Shown one piece after another: positions 18,956-28,603 of a DNA stretch of 64,000 nt. The notes under the pieces are model-generated. The model made no database searches, was not told the origin of the DNA, and saw only the letters and a program-made list of their open reading frames with translations. This DNA is from Pseudomonadota bacterium (GTDB taxonomy: Bacteria > Pseudomonadota > Gammaproteobacteria > Acidiferrobacterales > UBA6901): the NCBI GenBank assembly GCA_021785515.1, contig JAJYEX010000009.1, positions 1-64,000 of the forward strand, written 5' to 3'. Every line of letters starts with the position of its first letter. The first letter of the stretch is position 1. A program made the position numbers and the translations under genes.

Positions 18956-19711
18956 ATGAACCCATGGTTACAGCAAGCGCTGCTGTTCCTGGTTTCGCTG
19001 ACCGCGAACGGCTTTGCCGCATTCGCAGGAGGCGGGGCCGGACTGCTGCAATTTCCGGCGCTGATTTTCCTGGGGCTGCCCTTTGCCGTCGCGCTTGCGA
19101 CCCACAAGGTGGCAAGTGTGGCCCTGGGGGTCGGTGCGATGCTGCGCCATCTGCGCGAGCGGTCACTCCAGTTGCGCCTGTCGCTGCTTATTCTCGGCAG
19201 CGGCGTCCCCGCGGTGGCGCTTGGCTCGGTGACGATACTGCACGTGTCGGCGGGCATCGCCGAAGCCCTGCTCGGCGTGCTGACGATCGGGTTGGGTATC
19301 TATTCTTTGGCCAATCGCCAGCTCGGCCAGGAGCATAACCCGCGTAATCGCGACGTTGCGGGGTATGCTGGCGGGGCGGCTGGCCTGTTTCTGATCGGTT
19401 TTTTGAATGGATCTCTGACTTCCGGGACGGGCCTGTTCTGCACCGTCTGGTTGGTGCGGTGGTTCGGGCTCGACTACCGCAGTGCTGTCGCTTATACCCT
19501 GGTGTTGGTGGGCGTGTGCTGGAATGGCACAGGCGCCCTGACTCTGAGCGCATTCGGGCAGGTGCAGTGGTCCTGGATCCCGGTGTTGCTGGCGGGTGCG
19601 CTCATCGGCGGCTATTTCGGTGCCCACTGGGCCATTGCCAGCGGCAATCGCTGGATCAAGCGCGCATTTGAGGTGATAACGATCGTTGTCGGAATCAAGC
19701 TGTTGACCTGA
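18956..19711 (+). CDS. TauE/SafE-family sulfite/sulfonate exporter-like membrane protein
   Basis: Polytopic; FAGGGAGLLQFPALIFLGLPFAVALATHKVASVALGVGAMLRH. Confidence 0.85.
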   Translation: MNPWLQQALLFLVSLTANGFAAFAGGGAGLLQFPALIFLGLPFAVALATHKVASVALGVGAMLRHLRERSLQLRLSLLILGSGVPAVALGSVTILHVSAGIAEALLGVLTIGLGIYSLANRQLGQEHNPRNRDVAGYAGGAAGLFLIGFLNGSLTSGTGLFCTVWLVRWFGLDYRSAVAYTLVLVGVCWNGTGALTLSAFGQVQWSWIPVLLAGALIGGYFGAHWAIASGNRWIKRAFEVITIVVGIKLLT

Positions 19712-19808
19712 CCTCCCGGGTTCACTGCCGTGCTCGTTGCGTTCATGCAGTTTTCACCTTACTCTTTGCATGACTTCCAACTGTGCCCGGACAGGGCGGC
19801 GGACTTCC

Positions 19809-20228
19809 ATGCTTGAATGGCTATTCCCCTGGCGTCGGCGTCGGCGCGCCCTCGATAGTGCGGGCGAGTTTCGCAACATCGTGGGGCCTGGGGCGACCAT
19901 TTCGGGCAGCATCAGCAGTGCGGAAAACTGCATTGTCCACGGGATCGTGGAGGGCGAGGGGGCGTTTGAGGGCAGCCTCGTCCTCGCGCGTGGCGCGAAC
20001 TGGAAAGGCAGAATCACGGCTGCCCACATATTCGTTGAAGGCAGAGTGGATGGTGACGTGGTGGCGCGTGAAAAGCTGGAGCTTGCTTCTAGCGCCCACG
20101 TTACCGGCAGCCTGACGAGTCACAGGATCGCCATCGCCGATGGGGCGGTTTGCGAGGGCATGATTCATGCGCCGAAGGATGACGCTACCATGCACTTCCG
20201 AGAGCGCCGCGCGGCCAGTAGCCGCTGA
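19809..20228 (+). CDS. bactofilin (polymer-forming cytoskeletal protein)
   Basis: FRNIVGPGATISGSISSAENCIVHGIVEGEGAFEGSLVLARGANWKGRITAAHIFVEGRVDGDVVAREKLEL beta-helix. Confidence 0.85.
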   Translation: MLEWLFPWRRRRRALDSAGEFRNIVGPGATISGSISSAENCIVHGIVEGEGAFEGSLVLARGANWKGRITAAHIFVEGRVDGDVVAREKLELASSAHVTGSLTSHRIAIADGAVCEGMIHAPKDDATMHFRERRAASSR

Positions 20229-20256
20229 CGGCAACGCCGGCGAGCTCCCGGTGTGA

Positions 20257-20901
20257 TTATTCTCCGTACTGGGCGCGATAGCTGCGGATCGCCTCTAGAT
20301 ACTGGCGCTGCTCAGGGATAGCTTCCAGGTAGGTCACCAGCGTATCGAGCGTGACGATGCTCGCGATTTTCAGGCCGTAGCGCTTCTCCGTGTCCGCGAC
20401 GGCCGAGGAAGTACCCGAACCCCGCTCCTGACGGTTGAGTGAGACAATTGCCCCGGACGCATGGGCGCCGGCAGCCTGAATGATTGCAGTGGACTCGCCA
20501 ATGGAAGTGCCGGCGGAAATGACGTCATCCACGATCAGCACCTGCCCCTGCAGTGGCGAACCCACGATAATTCCGCCCTCACCGTGGTCCTTTGCCTCTT
20601 TGCGGTTGAACGCGTAGGGCACGTCGCGTCCGTGGTGATCGGCAAGCGCAATGGCGACTCCGGCCGCGAGCGGGATACCCTTGTAGGCTGGACCAAAGAC
20701 CATGTCGAACGGCAAACGCGAGTCCAGTATCGCCTGCGCGTAGAACCGGCTTAGTTGCGCCAGTCGCCCGCCGGTGTTGAACAGACCAGTGTTGAAAAAA
20801 TAGGGGCTGATACGCCCGGATTTAAGCACGAACTGGCCGAAGCGCAGCGCCCCAGAGCTGATGGCGAAGTCGAGGAATTCCTTCTGGTAGTTGCGGATCA
20901 T
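20257..20901 (-). CDS. pyrE: orotate phosphoribosyltransferase
   Basis: PRPP motif VLIVDDVISAGTSIGES; MVFGPAYKGIPLAAGVAIAL. Confidence 0.96.
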   Translation of the reverse strand: MIRNYQKEFLDFAISSGALRFGQFVLKSGRISPYFFNTGLFNTGGRLAQLSRFYAQAILDSRLPFDMVFGPAYKGIPLAAGVAIALADHHGRDVPYAFNRKEAKDHGEGGIIVGSPLQGQVLIVDDVISAGTSIGESTAIIQAAGAHASGAIVSLNRQERGSGTSSAVADTEKRYGLKIASIVTLDTLVTYLEAIPEQRQYLEAIRSYRAQYGE

Positions 20902-21135
20902 CGTACGCTCCTGTGGCGCCACGGCGGGTAGTGCGTCAGTACCCGATTATAACCGGCGTACGCCGACGGCGCGCGACGGGACGGTCCAGGGCGGCCCAAT
21001 GATATCGGTCTTCCGGATCACCCTCTGACCGCGTGCACAGGTTGTATGCGGTACGCGGTGAACCCGGAACGTGCAAGGCGTAGACTACGCGGACCCGTGT
21101 CATCCAGGCGAGTACAACGATGTCAGCGCAGACTG

Positions 21136-21909
21136 ATGAGAATTATCACGCTCAACGTTAACGGCATCCGGTCTGCAGTGTCCAAGGGATTTTTTACCTG
21201 GCTTGCCCGCCAGAGGGCGGATGTGGTCTGCGTTCAGGAGATCAAGATTCAGGAAGATAATCTGACCGAGCAACTGCGCGCACCTGGCCCCTTTAGGGGT
21301 TTTTTCAGTTTCGCCCGCAAGAAGGGCTACGCAGGCGTGGGTTTGTACTGCAGGAAGGCGCCGGATCACGTGCACTACGGGTTCGGCTCGGGAGAGCATG
21401 ACGGGGAAGGTCGCTATCTTCAGGCGGATTTCGGGCCGCTCAGTGTCGTATCGCTATATCTGCCATCAGGGTCGTCCGGCCCCCATCGTCAGGAATCCAA
21501 GTTCCGTTTTATGGACGCCTTTTTGCCTCACCTGAAGAAGCTGCGCGGCGACGGTCGTAATTATGTCCTGTGCGGTGATTGGAACATCGCGCACAAGGAA
21601 ATAGATCTCAAGAACTGGCGCAGTAACCGGAAAAATTCTGGGTTTCTGCCCGAGGAGCGCACGTGGCTCTCATCGGTGTTCGACGAACTTGCCTGGGTGG
21701 ATGTGTTTCGCCAGCTGAATCCAGACCCCGACCAGTATACTTGGTGGTCCAATCGTGGGCAGGCCTGGGCAAAGAATGTCGGGTGGCGGATTGACTACCA
21801 GATTGCGACGCCGGGCATCTCTGCCAAGGCAACCCGGGCACGCATATACAAGGACATCCGTTTTTCCGATCACGCGCCGCTACTCATCGACTATGCGTAT
21901 GAGCTGTGA
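21136..21909 (+). CDS. xthA: exodeoxyribonuclease III family (XthA/ExoA)
   Basis: MRIITLNVNGIRSAVSKGFFTWL, VCVQEIKIQEDN, GDWNIAHKEIDLKNW, RIDYQIATPG, SDHAPLLIDY. Confidence 0.92.
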   Translation: MRIITLNVNGIRSAVSKGFFTWLARQRADVVCVQEIKIQEDNLTEQLRAPGPFRGFFSFARKKGYAGVGLYCRKAPDHVHYGFGSGEHDGEGRYLQADFGPLSVVSLYLPSGSSGPHRQESKFRFMDAFLPHLKKLRGDGRNYVLCGDWNIAHKEIDLKNWRSNRKNSGFLPEERTWLSSVFDELAWVDVFRQLNPDPDQYTWWSNRGQAWAKNVGWRIDYQIATPGISAKATRARIYKDIRFSDHAPLLIDYAYEL

Positions 21910-22003
21910 CAAGCTGTTCATGCCGGTCCAACTTCTGGGTCGGCCATTGCCAAGACGGGTTGCGGCGGGCAGTCCGCAATAAAGCTCAGGATACCTTGCA
22001 GAG

Positions 22004-22282
22004 ATGGCTCGTGTGAAAGTCTACAGTACCGGGGTATGTCCCATCTGCCAGAAGGCCAAAACACTTCTGGAAAAATGGGGAATTCCGTTTGACGAGGTGC
22101 GCATCGACCTCAGTCCTGTTGCCATGCGCGAATTCTCGCAGGTGACCGAAAACGCGCGTACGGTTCCGCAGATCCTCATTGACGGTCAGTGTATCGGCGG
22201 TTTTGCGGAGTTGACCGAGCTGCATATGGACGGAGCACTAGATGCATTGATGGACCATGCGCGTGGCGGATTGGCGGGTTGA
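22004..22282 (+). CDS. glutaredoxin (CPIC active site)
   Basis: KVYSTGVCPICQKAKTLLEKWGIPFDEVRID, RTVPQILIDGQCIGGFAEL. Confidence 0.88.
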   Translation: MARVKVYSTGVCPICQKAKTLLEKWGIPFDEVRIDLSPVAMREFSQVTENARTVPQILIDGQCIGGFAELTELHMDGALDALMDHARGGLAG

Positions 22283-22293
22283 CGCCGCATTTC

Positions 22294-23883
22294 TCAACCA
22301 GGAGTCTGTCCGGGCAGGGAGGTGATGCGGGTAGCCCGCGTGCGTGCCACCAGAATGGCCGCTACGCCCAGCGCGCACATGACCGAGAAAAGTGCGATTG
22401 CGAAGAGTTCGATCCAGCTTCCGACCTGTCGTGGGTAGAGCAGGGTTGCCAGTGAAGCGGTAAGATTGAATGTATTGGTCATGCCGTGGCGCATTGTTCC
22501 CACCGCGCCGAGGACGGCAAAACACATGACCGCCACAGCGAACGCTGCCAGTCCTGTTCCAAGGCTGCGCGCCACCAGTGCCCTGAGAGTCAGTGCCCGT
22601 GCTGGGGTGGTTGCCAACGCCTCGATGTTGGGTTCGCGCGTACCGAGCGGTGAGAATCGCTGCAGCATGATCAGACCAGGTATACCGATCACCATGGTGG
22701 ACAGAAAGAAATTCCGCCAACCCAGCGCCGCCACCATGATCCCCGTCATGGGACCTGCAAAAATGCGCGGCAGCGAGAAAATGCTCGAGAACAGCGCATA
22801 CTGTGTCGCGGAAAATTCCCTTTGAGTCATGCGCAGCAGCAACACGCTGAACGCGCCCGTGCCCATCCCGATCGCAAGGCTTTCGAAGCCGATGGATGAG
22901 AACATGACCCAGCGGTTGACTCCGGTAATGGCTATCAGCACGTAGCCGAAGTTGGACAACAGCTGCAGTACGCCGAAGGTCCACAGTGCGTTCCCGAGTC
23001 CCATGGCCGTGGTCAGGGCCCCGCCAAGAAAGGTTCCGGTGAGTGTTGCGGCCAGGCCAATGGTTGCAGTCGCGACGCCGACGTCGAAATCATTGAATCC
23101 CACCTGCACCAGGAACGGCCTCACCAGAGCACCGGCAAGGTTGTCGGCGAGCGTATAGAGAACCAGGAAGGCAAGCAGTTCCAGGGCGCGCTGTTTTGCA
23201 AGGAATCCGACCAGCGGTTCCCACACTGCGGCTCGCAGCGACAGTGGTGAGCGTATTCGGTCGGCGCTGCTGGGTGGGGAAAACCAGGTTACAGCCATCA
23301 TCGGCAGGTACAGGGTCGCGAGGATGGCAAACATTGCTGGCCACGACCACGCTCCCGCGAGCGTGATGGTTAGTCCGCCTGCCACGAACATGGCGGCGCG
23401 ATATACCGCAATCCGTGCTCCGACTGCGATCCCTTGTTCTTCCGGCAGCAGGATCTCAACCGCATAGGCGTCGATGGCGATGTCTTGGCTGGCCGAGGAG
23501 AACGCAATGGCCAGGGTCAGCGTTCCCACTACCCAGATCGCGTCACCCTTGGCGGCGACGTGCCCCAGAAGCAGGATGGTTACCAGGAGAGCGACCTGCC
23601 ACAGGAGTGTCCACCCCAGTTTGTGGCTGAGCCTGGGGATGGGTAGTGAATAACGGTCGATCAGCGGCGACCAGAGGAACTTGAAGCTCCACGGGGCCTG
23701 AGCAAGGGTGAATAAGCCGATGAGCCGGATGTCCACGCCCTCGCGGGCAAGCCAGGTCGGAATGGCAATCCAGACCAGCCCTAGCGGCAGTCCGGACGAG
23801 AAGGACAGCAGACTTACGGCTGCGGTGCGGCGGCTGCGAGTGGCAAGCCACACCGCCTTCCAGGCGCGCGGTCGTTCAGGCAT
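22294..23883 (-). CDS. AmpG-like MFS permease
   Basis: SSGLPLGLVWIAIPTWLAREGVDIRLIGLFTLAQAPWSFKFLWSPLIDRY; 12+ TM segments. Confidence 0.85.
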   Translation of the reverse strand: MPERPRAWKAVWLATRSRRTAAVSLLSFSSGLPLGLVWIAIPTWLAREGVDIRLIGLFTLAQAPWSFKFLWSPLIDRYSLPIPRLSHKLGWTLLWQVALLVTILLLGHVAAKGDAIWVVGTLTLAIAFSSASQDIAIDAYAVEILLPEEQGIAVGARIAVYRAAMFVAGGLTITLAGAWSWPAMFAILATLYLPMMAVTWFSPPSSADRIRSPLSLRAAVWEPLVGFLAKQRALELLAFLVLYTLADNLAGALVRPFLVQVGFNDFDVGVATATIGLAATLTGTFLGGALTTAMGLGNALWTFGVLQLLSNFGYVLIAITGVNRWVMFSSIGFESLAIGMGTGAFSVLLLRMTQREFSATQYALFSSIFSLPRIFAGPMTGIMVAALGWRNFFLSTMVIGIPGLIMLQRFSPLGTREPNIEALATTPARALTLRALVARSLGTGLAAFAVAVMCFAVLGAVGTMRHGMTNTFNLTASLATLLYPRQVGSWIELFAIALFSVMCALGVAAILVARTRATRITSLPGQTPG

Positions 23884-24145
23884 GGAGGATCGGTTTCGGC
23901 CAGTTACCGGAGGGGTGACCGTGGACGGTCCCGGACTGTACATCCTCGTGGGTCATTACACATCCGCAATATGTGGGCAGCCGGTTTTGTACCATCCGCA
24001 CCAGGCTTAGGCAAATGGGCTTACGGGGTCTCGCCGGATCTGCTTCCTGTCGGATTGCCGATAGGTCAAAGATAGCGGTTGGCACGGCCTTTGCTACGAT
24101 TAAAGTGACACCGGATTGATGGCATCCAGTCCATGGAGACCTCCG

Positions 24146-24925
24146 ATGAAACGTCCAACTTGCTATAAGGGTGTGAGTATTTACTATCTTTATAGTACCT
24201 ATTTTCATAGGGCAGGTATTTCGATCCTTGCACTGAGCCTGGCCCTGCTCACCTTTACTCTGGCAACTCCATCCCGTGCTTCCGATTCTCCGCCCGAAGG
24301 CATAACGGTTCAGATGCCAGGTTTTCGTCAGGCTGCCGACTCGGGACAGCGCCTCTATCGGCGGGGCCTGGCGCAATATAGCCAAGGCCATCACCAACGA
24401 GCTGCCCAGCTATGGCGATTGCTGGCGGAAGACGGAAACCGCGATGCCCAGTTTGCGTTAGGGGAGCTCTATGCGAACGGGGATGTCCGTGCAGGGATAA
24501 TTCAGAATCTTGCCACTGCCGCGGAATGGTACCGTCGCGCCGCGGAACAGGGCCATGTCACCGCCCAATATAATCTCGGTGTGTTCTATGCGAGCGGCAC
24601 CGGGGTGCCATACAGCATGCACAAGGCAGCCCGTTGGTGGCGTCTTGCGGCACTTCAAGGACATACCCAGGCGCAATTCAATCTTGGGCTGCTGTACGCC
24701 CAGGGTAAGGGTGTCGAGTCTAACGCCGCGGAAGCGGTGCGGTGGTGGGGTATGGCAGCGGAGCAGGGGTATGCGCCGGCGGAGTTTAATCTCGGTCTGA
24801 TGTACATCATGGGCGACGGGGTCAAGGCAAGCCGTACCCAGGCACTTCGGCTGTGGCAGTTGTCCGCCAAACAGGGGTTTGGTCAGGCGATACACGCGCT
24901 GAGGGTCTTGGAAGCCCAGCAGTAA
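24146..24925 (+). CDS. secreted Sel1-repeat (SLR/TPR-like) protein
   Basis: Repeats such as AAEQGHVTAQYNLGVFYASGTGVPYSMHKAARWWRLAALQGHTQAQFNLGLLYAQGKGV. Confidence 0.85.
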   Translation: MKRPTCYKGVSIYYLYSTYFHRAGISILALSLALLTFTLATPSRASDSPPEGITVQMPGFRQAADSGQRLYRRGLAQYSQGHHQRAAQLWRLLAEDGNRDAQFALGELYANGDVRAGIIQNLATAAEWYRRAAEQGHVTAQYNLGVFYASGTGVPYSMHKAARWWRLAALQGHTQAQFNLGLLYAQGKGVESNAAEAVRWWGMAAEQGYAPAEFNLGLMYIMGDGVKASRTQALRLWQLSAKQGFGQAIHALRVLEAQQ

Positions 24926-25162
24926 GTTCCAGCGGCCTGCGGCGTGAATAAATAATTGATAATTAACGATTTAAAGTAAGGCCAAACTGAATTTCCTTCC
25001 TCCTGCAGCCGTGGCCGGAAAGGGCGTCCACGGCTGCACCTTTTCTCGGGTTGCGGACGGACACAGTTCGCATCACAATGGCCCGTGTTGCACAAGGGCA
25101 GATCGCAGATCCATGCGACTGTCGTGAGATTGTTCCACCTGGAAACTAGAGAGGAGAAGGAG

Positions 25163-26221
25163 ATGACAATAAAGTCTATTGCACGAAGCGGCGCTGTGTT
25201 CGGGCTCGCGCTCGCAATGATGGGGTGGGGTGCAAACGCCCTGGCATCGGAGAAGTACGGGGTGTTTGAGCGCATACTCGAAGCATCCGGCACCTTTGCC
25301 CAGACGACCCAGGCGTTGGAAAAAAGTATCGCAGCGTCTCATCTGGTGCTGCATGCGACCGACAACATCGCTGTACCCCACAATATTCAGCAGGCGCGGG
25401 TTTATATCTTGACGTCGCCGACATATGAAAACGCGGCTGCGAGCATGCCGCCAAATACGATCTCCGCGCAGATTCTGCGGGTTGCAGTTTACACTTATGG
25501 CCCGGGCAAGAAGACCATGATCGACATGGCGAATCCGGTGGCGCTGGCCATGGTGTATTACGCCAAATCCAAGGAATATCCGCAGATGATCGCGGCAGCG
25601 AAGGCCGCGTCCCAGGAAATCACGAACGTTGTGGACAAGGTTCCGGGAACGCCGGTGTCCGAGCAGCTCCCTCCGATGCGGTCTGAGAGCACGCTCAACA
25701 GTTTTGACGGAGACGGGCCGGCCAAGATGATGGCTGACTGGGATAACTGGCGCGAGAGCCAGGATACCGTCTATAAGGCCAAGCCGGAGAATTTCGCTGC
25801 TACCGTTGCCAAGGTCGCTGCAGCCCTGAACGCCAGCAGCAATGACGCCAATAATCCGGACAATTCCTCGGCATGGCATGTCGTGGCGCAGGTCCCTGTC
25901 GGCCAGAACGCGGTATGGTTCGGCATCGACAACGCCTATACCCAGAACAAGTGTGTGCGGATCAATTCGCAGTTCCGCAGCCGTGGCAAGACCAAGGACG
26001 CACCCTATCCGGGCGTCGACCATGCACCGGCGCTGCCGCTGGAGGTTCTTGTGATCAACAACGGGAAGCACGTGCAGGTCGCGCAGTACGGCGAAATGTG
26101 GCGTATGCAGCTGTACTTCTGGGATTCGGGATACCTGGCTTTCGCGACCAATACGCTGATCCCGAGCACCATCTACGGATCGATCAAGAATGCCCTGACG
26201 GCGACTGTTGCCAGCAAGTAG
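25163..26221 (+). CDS. secreted protein, possible DUF302-like domain
   Basis: Strong SD AGGAGAAGGAG; signal peptide ...GLALAMMGWGANALAS; DUF302-like pattern (ASGTFAQTTQALEKSIAASHLVLHATDNIAVPHNIQQARVYILTSPTYE) is tentative. Confidence 0.65.
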   Translation: MTIKSIARSGAVFGLALAMMGWGANALASEKYGVFERILEASGTFAQTTQALEKSIAASHLVLHATDNIAVPHNIQQARVYILTSPTYENAAASMPPNTISAQILRVAVYTYGPGKKTMIDMANPVALAMVYYAKSKEYPQMIAAAKAASQEITNVVDKVPGTPVSEQLPPMRSESTLNSFDGDGPAKMMADWDNWRESQDTVYKAKPENFAATVAKVAAALNASSNDANNPDNSSAWHVVAQVPVGQNAVWFGIDNAYTQNKCVRINSQFRSRGKTKDAPYPGVDHAPALPLEVLVINNGKHVQVAQYGEMWRMQLYFWDSGYLAFATNTLIPSTIYGSIKNALTATVASK

Positions 26222-26231
26222 CGCGATCAGG

Positions 26232-28223
26232 TTAGGTTAAGGCCATAACTGGGCCGGAGGGTATTTCCCCCGGCCCATTTTTTTGTTCATATCTGGCTGT
26301 ATCCGGGCTGATTTTGGCAAGCATTTCCCGAATGACCCGCTGCTGTTCCTGCAGAAGTTTGCGGCTGGACTCCAGCTCGGCGATCCGGTCGCCGAGATTT
26401 TCCAGGTTGTCGCGGACCCGGTTAAGGTTCTGCAGACGCTGTTCCATGAGCATCCTGTGTTCCCGGACGCGGCCCATCATGGGCGTCATGACGGATTTCC
26501 CCCACGCCTTGGCACCACTGTTGCACTGTTCAAAAATGCCGCGCGCGCGACTGACCAGTGTGATGAAGAATTTGTTGATCACAAAGTGTTGCTCCGTCAT
26601 CAGCATGACGGGGCTGTTACGGAAAGCATCTGCCTCGCGCTGGAGCCGTTGCAGCTCGCTGCGGTATGGCAGCAGCGAAAAGCCGACCGGTTTCATCCTG
26701 ACAACTCCCTGATCTACATCGAGTTTCCGGTATATGGCATCCATCAGGCCCTTGGTCTGATGCACCTGTCTGTTGACCTTTTCCATTGCCTCGGCAGTTC
26801 CGCGAAAGAATTCGTCCATTCCGATCTTAATCCCATGGGTCGTCCAGCTGCCCTGCATAGTGCGACGGCTCCGGGTGATCAGCCGGTCGAAATTCTCCAT
26901 GTCCAGGTATTCGAGCAAAATACTGATCTGGTCCGACAGGACGGTCCGTGCCGACTGGAATTTCTGAAGCTTGGCATCAAACGACTCTTTTTCTGCTCTT
27001 AGGCGGGAAGTCAGATTCTCGATCACGTCGCGGCTCTTGCCGCCAAGGTTGCGGAGCTCCGCGAGCTGGTCATCGGTGTCTTCCAGACGCGCACCGACCA
27101 GGCTGTCCGCCGCACGAACCATGTCCCCGATTTCGCGGGCAACATGCGTACGCAGATAAGCCTCCCGGGAAGGCACAAGGTCTTCCGCAAGGCTTGATTC
27201 CAGTGCCGGCAGGCCGCTCCTCTCGAGCAGGGTCTGGTCGCCCTTGATCTTTGCCAGCAGGCCCTTCTGCGCCGACACCGGAAACACCCTGGCTTCGCTG
27301 ATGCCCAGTACCCGGGCGGCCGCAAGCGTCTGCTCCGCTATGGTGTCGGCGACTGTGTCCTTACTGCGCAGTTCGTCCCACAGGATGTCGATCTTGTTAA
27401 CGACGGCAAGACATCTGTCGCCATCCGGCCCGGCGCCAATCCGCAGCTGGTCATTCCAGATGGCCAGATCCGATTTTGTAACACCAGTGTCGGCTGCCAC
27501 GATAAACATGATGGCTTGTGCGTTGGGTAGCATGCTCAGCGTGAGTTCGGGTTCAGTCCCGAACGAATTGAGACCGGGCGTGTCAAGAACTACCAGCCCC
27601 TGTTTGAGCAGTGGGTGCGGATAGTTGACGATCGCGTGACGCCACACCGGTATCTCCACTTTGCGCGAGGCGTGCGCTTGCCCGACGTCACGTTCGGTTT
27701 GCCCCCCGAAAAAGCCAAGTTCCCGTGCTTCACGCAAGCCGACCACCTTGGTCTTCATTATTTCCTGAAGCGTCGCGGCCATGTTCTTGGGAGACTCAAG
27801 GTCAAGCGGCAGTGTGGTCCACTGGATCGGAGTGCGTTTAAGTTCCGAAATGGTGAGCGGTGAACCGCGCGTTTCGATTGGCAAAAGCCTCAGACATGGT
27901 GACAGGCGGTCGTCGTACAGTATTTCCGTCGGACACATGGTTGTGCGGCCGGCGTCAGACGGAAGAAGCTGGCGCTTGCTGTCAGCAAAGAAAATGGCGT
28001 TGATAAGGGCAGTCTTGCCGCGTGACAGTTCTGCCACGAGCGCGACCGTGAGGCGGTCCGCCTTGAGGCTGTCAATGAGTTCGTAAATGCGCAGATCATC
28101 CTCTGCGCTGCCGAGTCCGTGCCGTTCCGCCCACTCCTGGTATTCCGCGACCGCCCCGATCAGATCGTCGCGCCACTTGCGGTAGTGTGCCAGCCGGCCG
28201 AAAAAGTGGTTGCTCACGGCCAT
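26232..28223 (-). CDS. dynamin-family large GTPase
   Basis: P-loop-like AELSRGKTALINAIFF, MCPTEILYD, VVLDTPGLNSFGTEPELTLSMLPNAQAIMFIVAAD, VVNKIDIL; coiled coil C-term. Confidence 0.85.
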   Translation of the reverse strand: MAVSNHFFGRLAHYRKWRDDLIGAVAEYQEWAERHGLGSAEDDLRIYELIDSLKADRLTVALVAELSRGKTALINAIFFADSKRQLLPSDAGRTTMCPTEILYDDRLSPCLRLLPIETRGSPLTISELKRTPIQWTTLPLDLESPKNMAATLQEIMKTKVVGLREARELGFFGGQTERDVGQAHASRKVEIPVWRHAIVNYPHPLLKQGLVVLDTPGLNSFGTEPELTLSMLPNAQAIMFIVAADTGVTKSDLAIWNDQLRIGAGPDGDRCLAVVNKIDILWDELRSKDTVADTIAEQTLAAARVLGISEARVFPVSAQKGLLAKIKGDQTLLERSGLPALESSLAEDLVPSREAYLRTHVAREIGDMVRAADSLVGARLEDTDDQLAELRNLGGKSRDVIENLTSRLRAEKESFDAKLQKFQSARTVLSDQISILLEYLDMENFDRLITRSRRTMQGSWTTHGIKIGMDEFFRGTAEAMEKVNRQVHQTKGLMDAIYRKLDVDQGVVRMKPVGFSLLPYRSELQRLQREADAFRNSPVMLMTEQHFVINKFFITLVSRARGIFEQCNSGAKAWGKSVMTPMMGRVREHRMLMEQRLQNLNRVRDNLENLGDRIAELESSRKLLQEQQRVIREMLAKISPDTARYEQKNGPGEIPSGPVMALT
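26250..26284 (+). terminator. Rho-independent terminator downstream of the DUF302-like gene
   Basis: TGGGCCGG-a-GGG-tattt-CCC-CCGGCCCA followed by TTTTTTT. Confidence 0.85.
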
Positions 28224-28603
28224 AGAATGACCGCCATCCTGTTGTCTGCCGTCGCCCGAGAGGCGCGACCAGCCACCTGGCAACCGGTGTCTGGAGCCAG
28301 GCTCATGTCGCCACAGCCAAGCTGACCACCGGTGATGGGCTTGCGAATGTGGGCCGGTCTTATTTTGGTGCCCAGGCCATGCACCAGCGTGATGCAGCTT
28401 TCGCTGACGATGAAGCGCCCGGCTAGGAAACCAATAAGCCCTGTGTTGGCGCGACCGTCGACTGGTGCTGCGCTGATTCGCACCTTTACGTAATCCCCCT
28501 GAGTCCCGAGAAATTCATTGCGGCATGCCCGCGACTGGATCCGCGGCCGTTGCAGCAGATCCGGTCCGTTTCTTGTTGCCGCGGCGGCTAGGTGCCCCAC
28601 CAT
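28214..28603 (-). CDS. yggU: DUF167/YggU family protein
   Basis: RIQSRACRNEFLGTQGDYVKVRISAAPVDGRANTGLIGFLAGRF. Confidence 0.8.
   Translation of the reverse strand: MVGHLAAAATRNGPDLLQRPRIQSRACRNEFLGTQGDYVKVRISAAPVDGRANTGLIGFLAGRFIVSESCITLVHGLGTKIRPAHIRKPITGGQLGCGDMSLAPDTGCQVAGRASRATADNRMAVILWP

Noticed and set aside
25073-26071. 332-aa minus-strand ORF opposite the secreted DUF302-like gene
   Set aside because: Coding evidence (RBS, signal peptide, terminator) supports the plus-strand gene.
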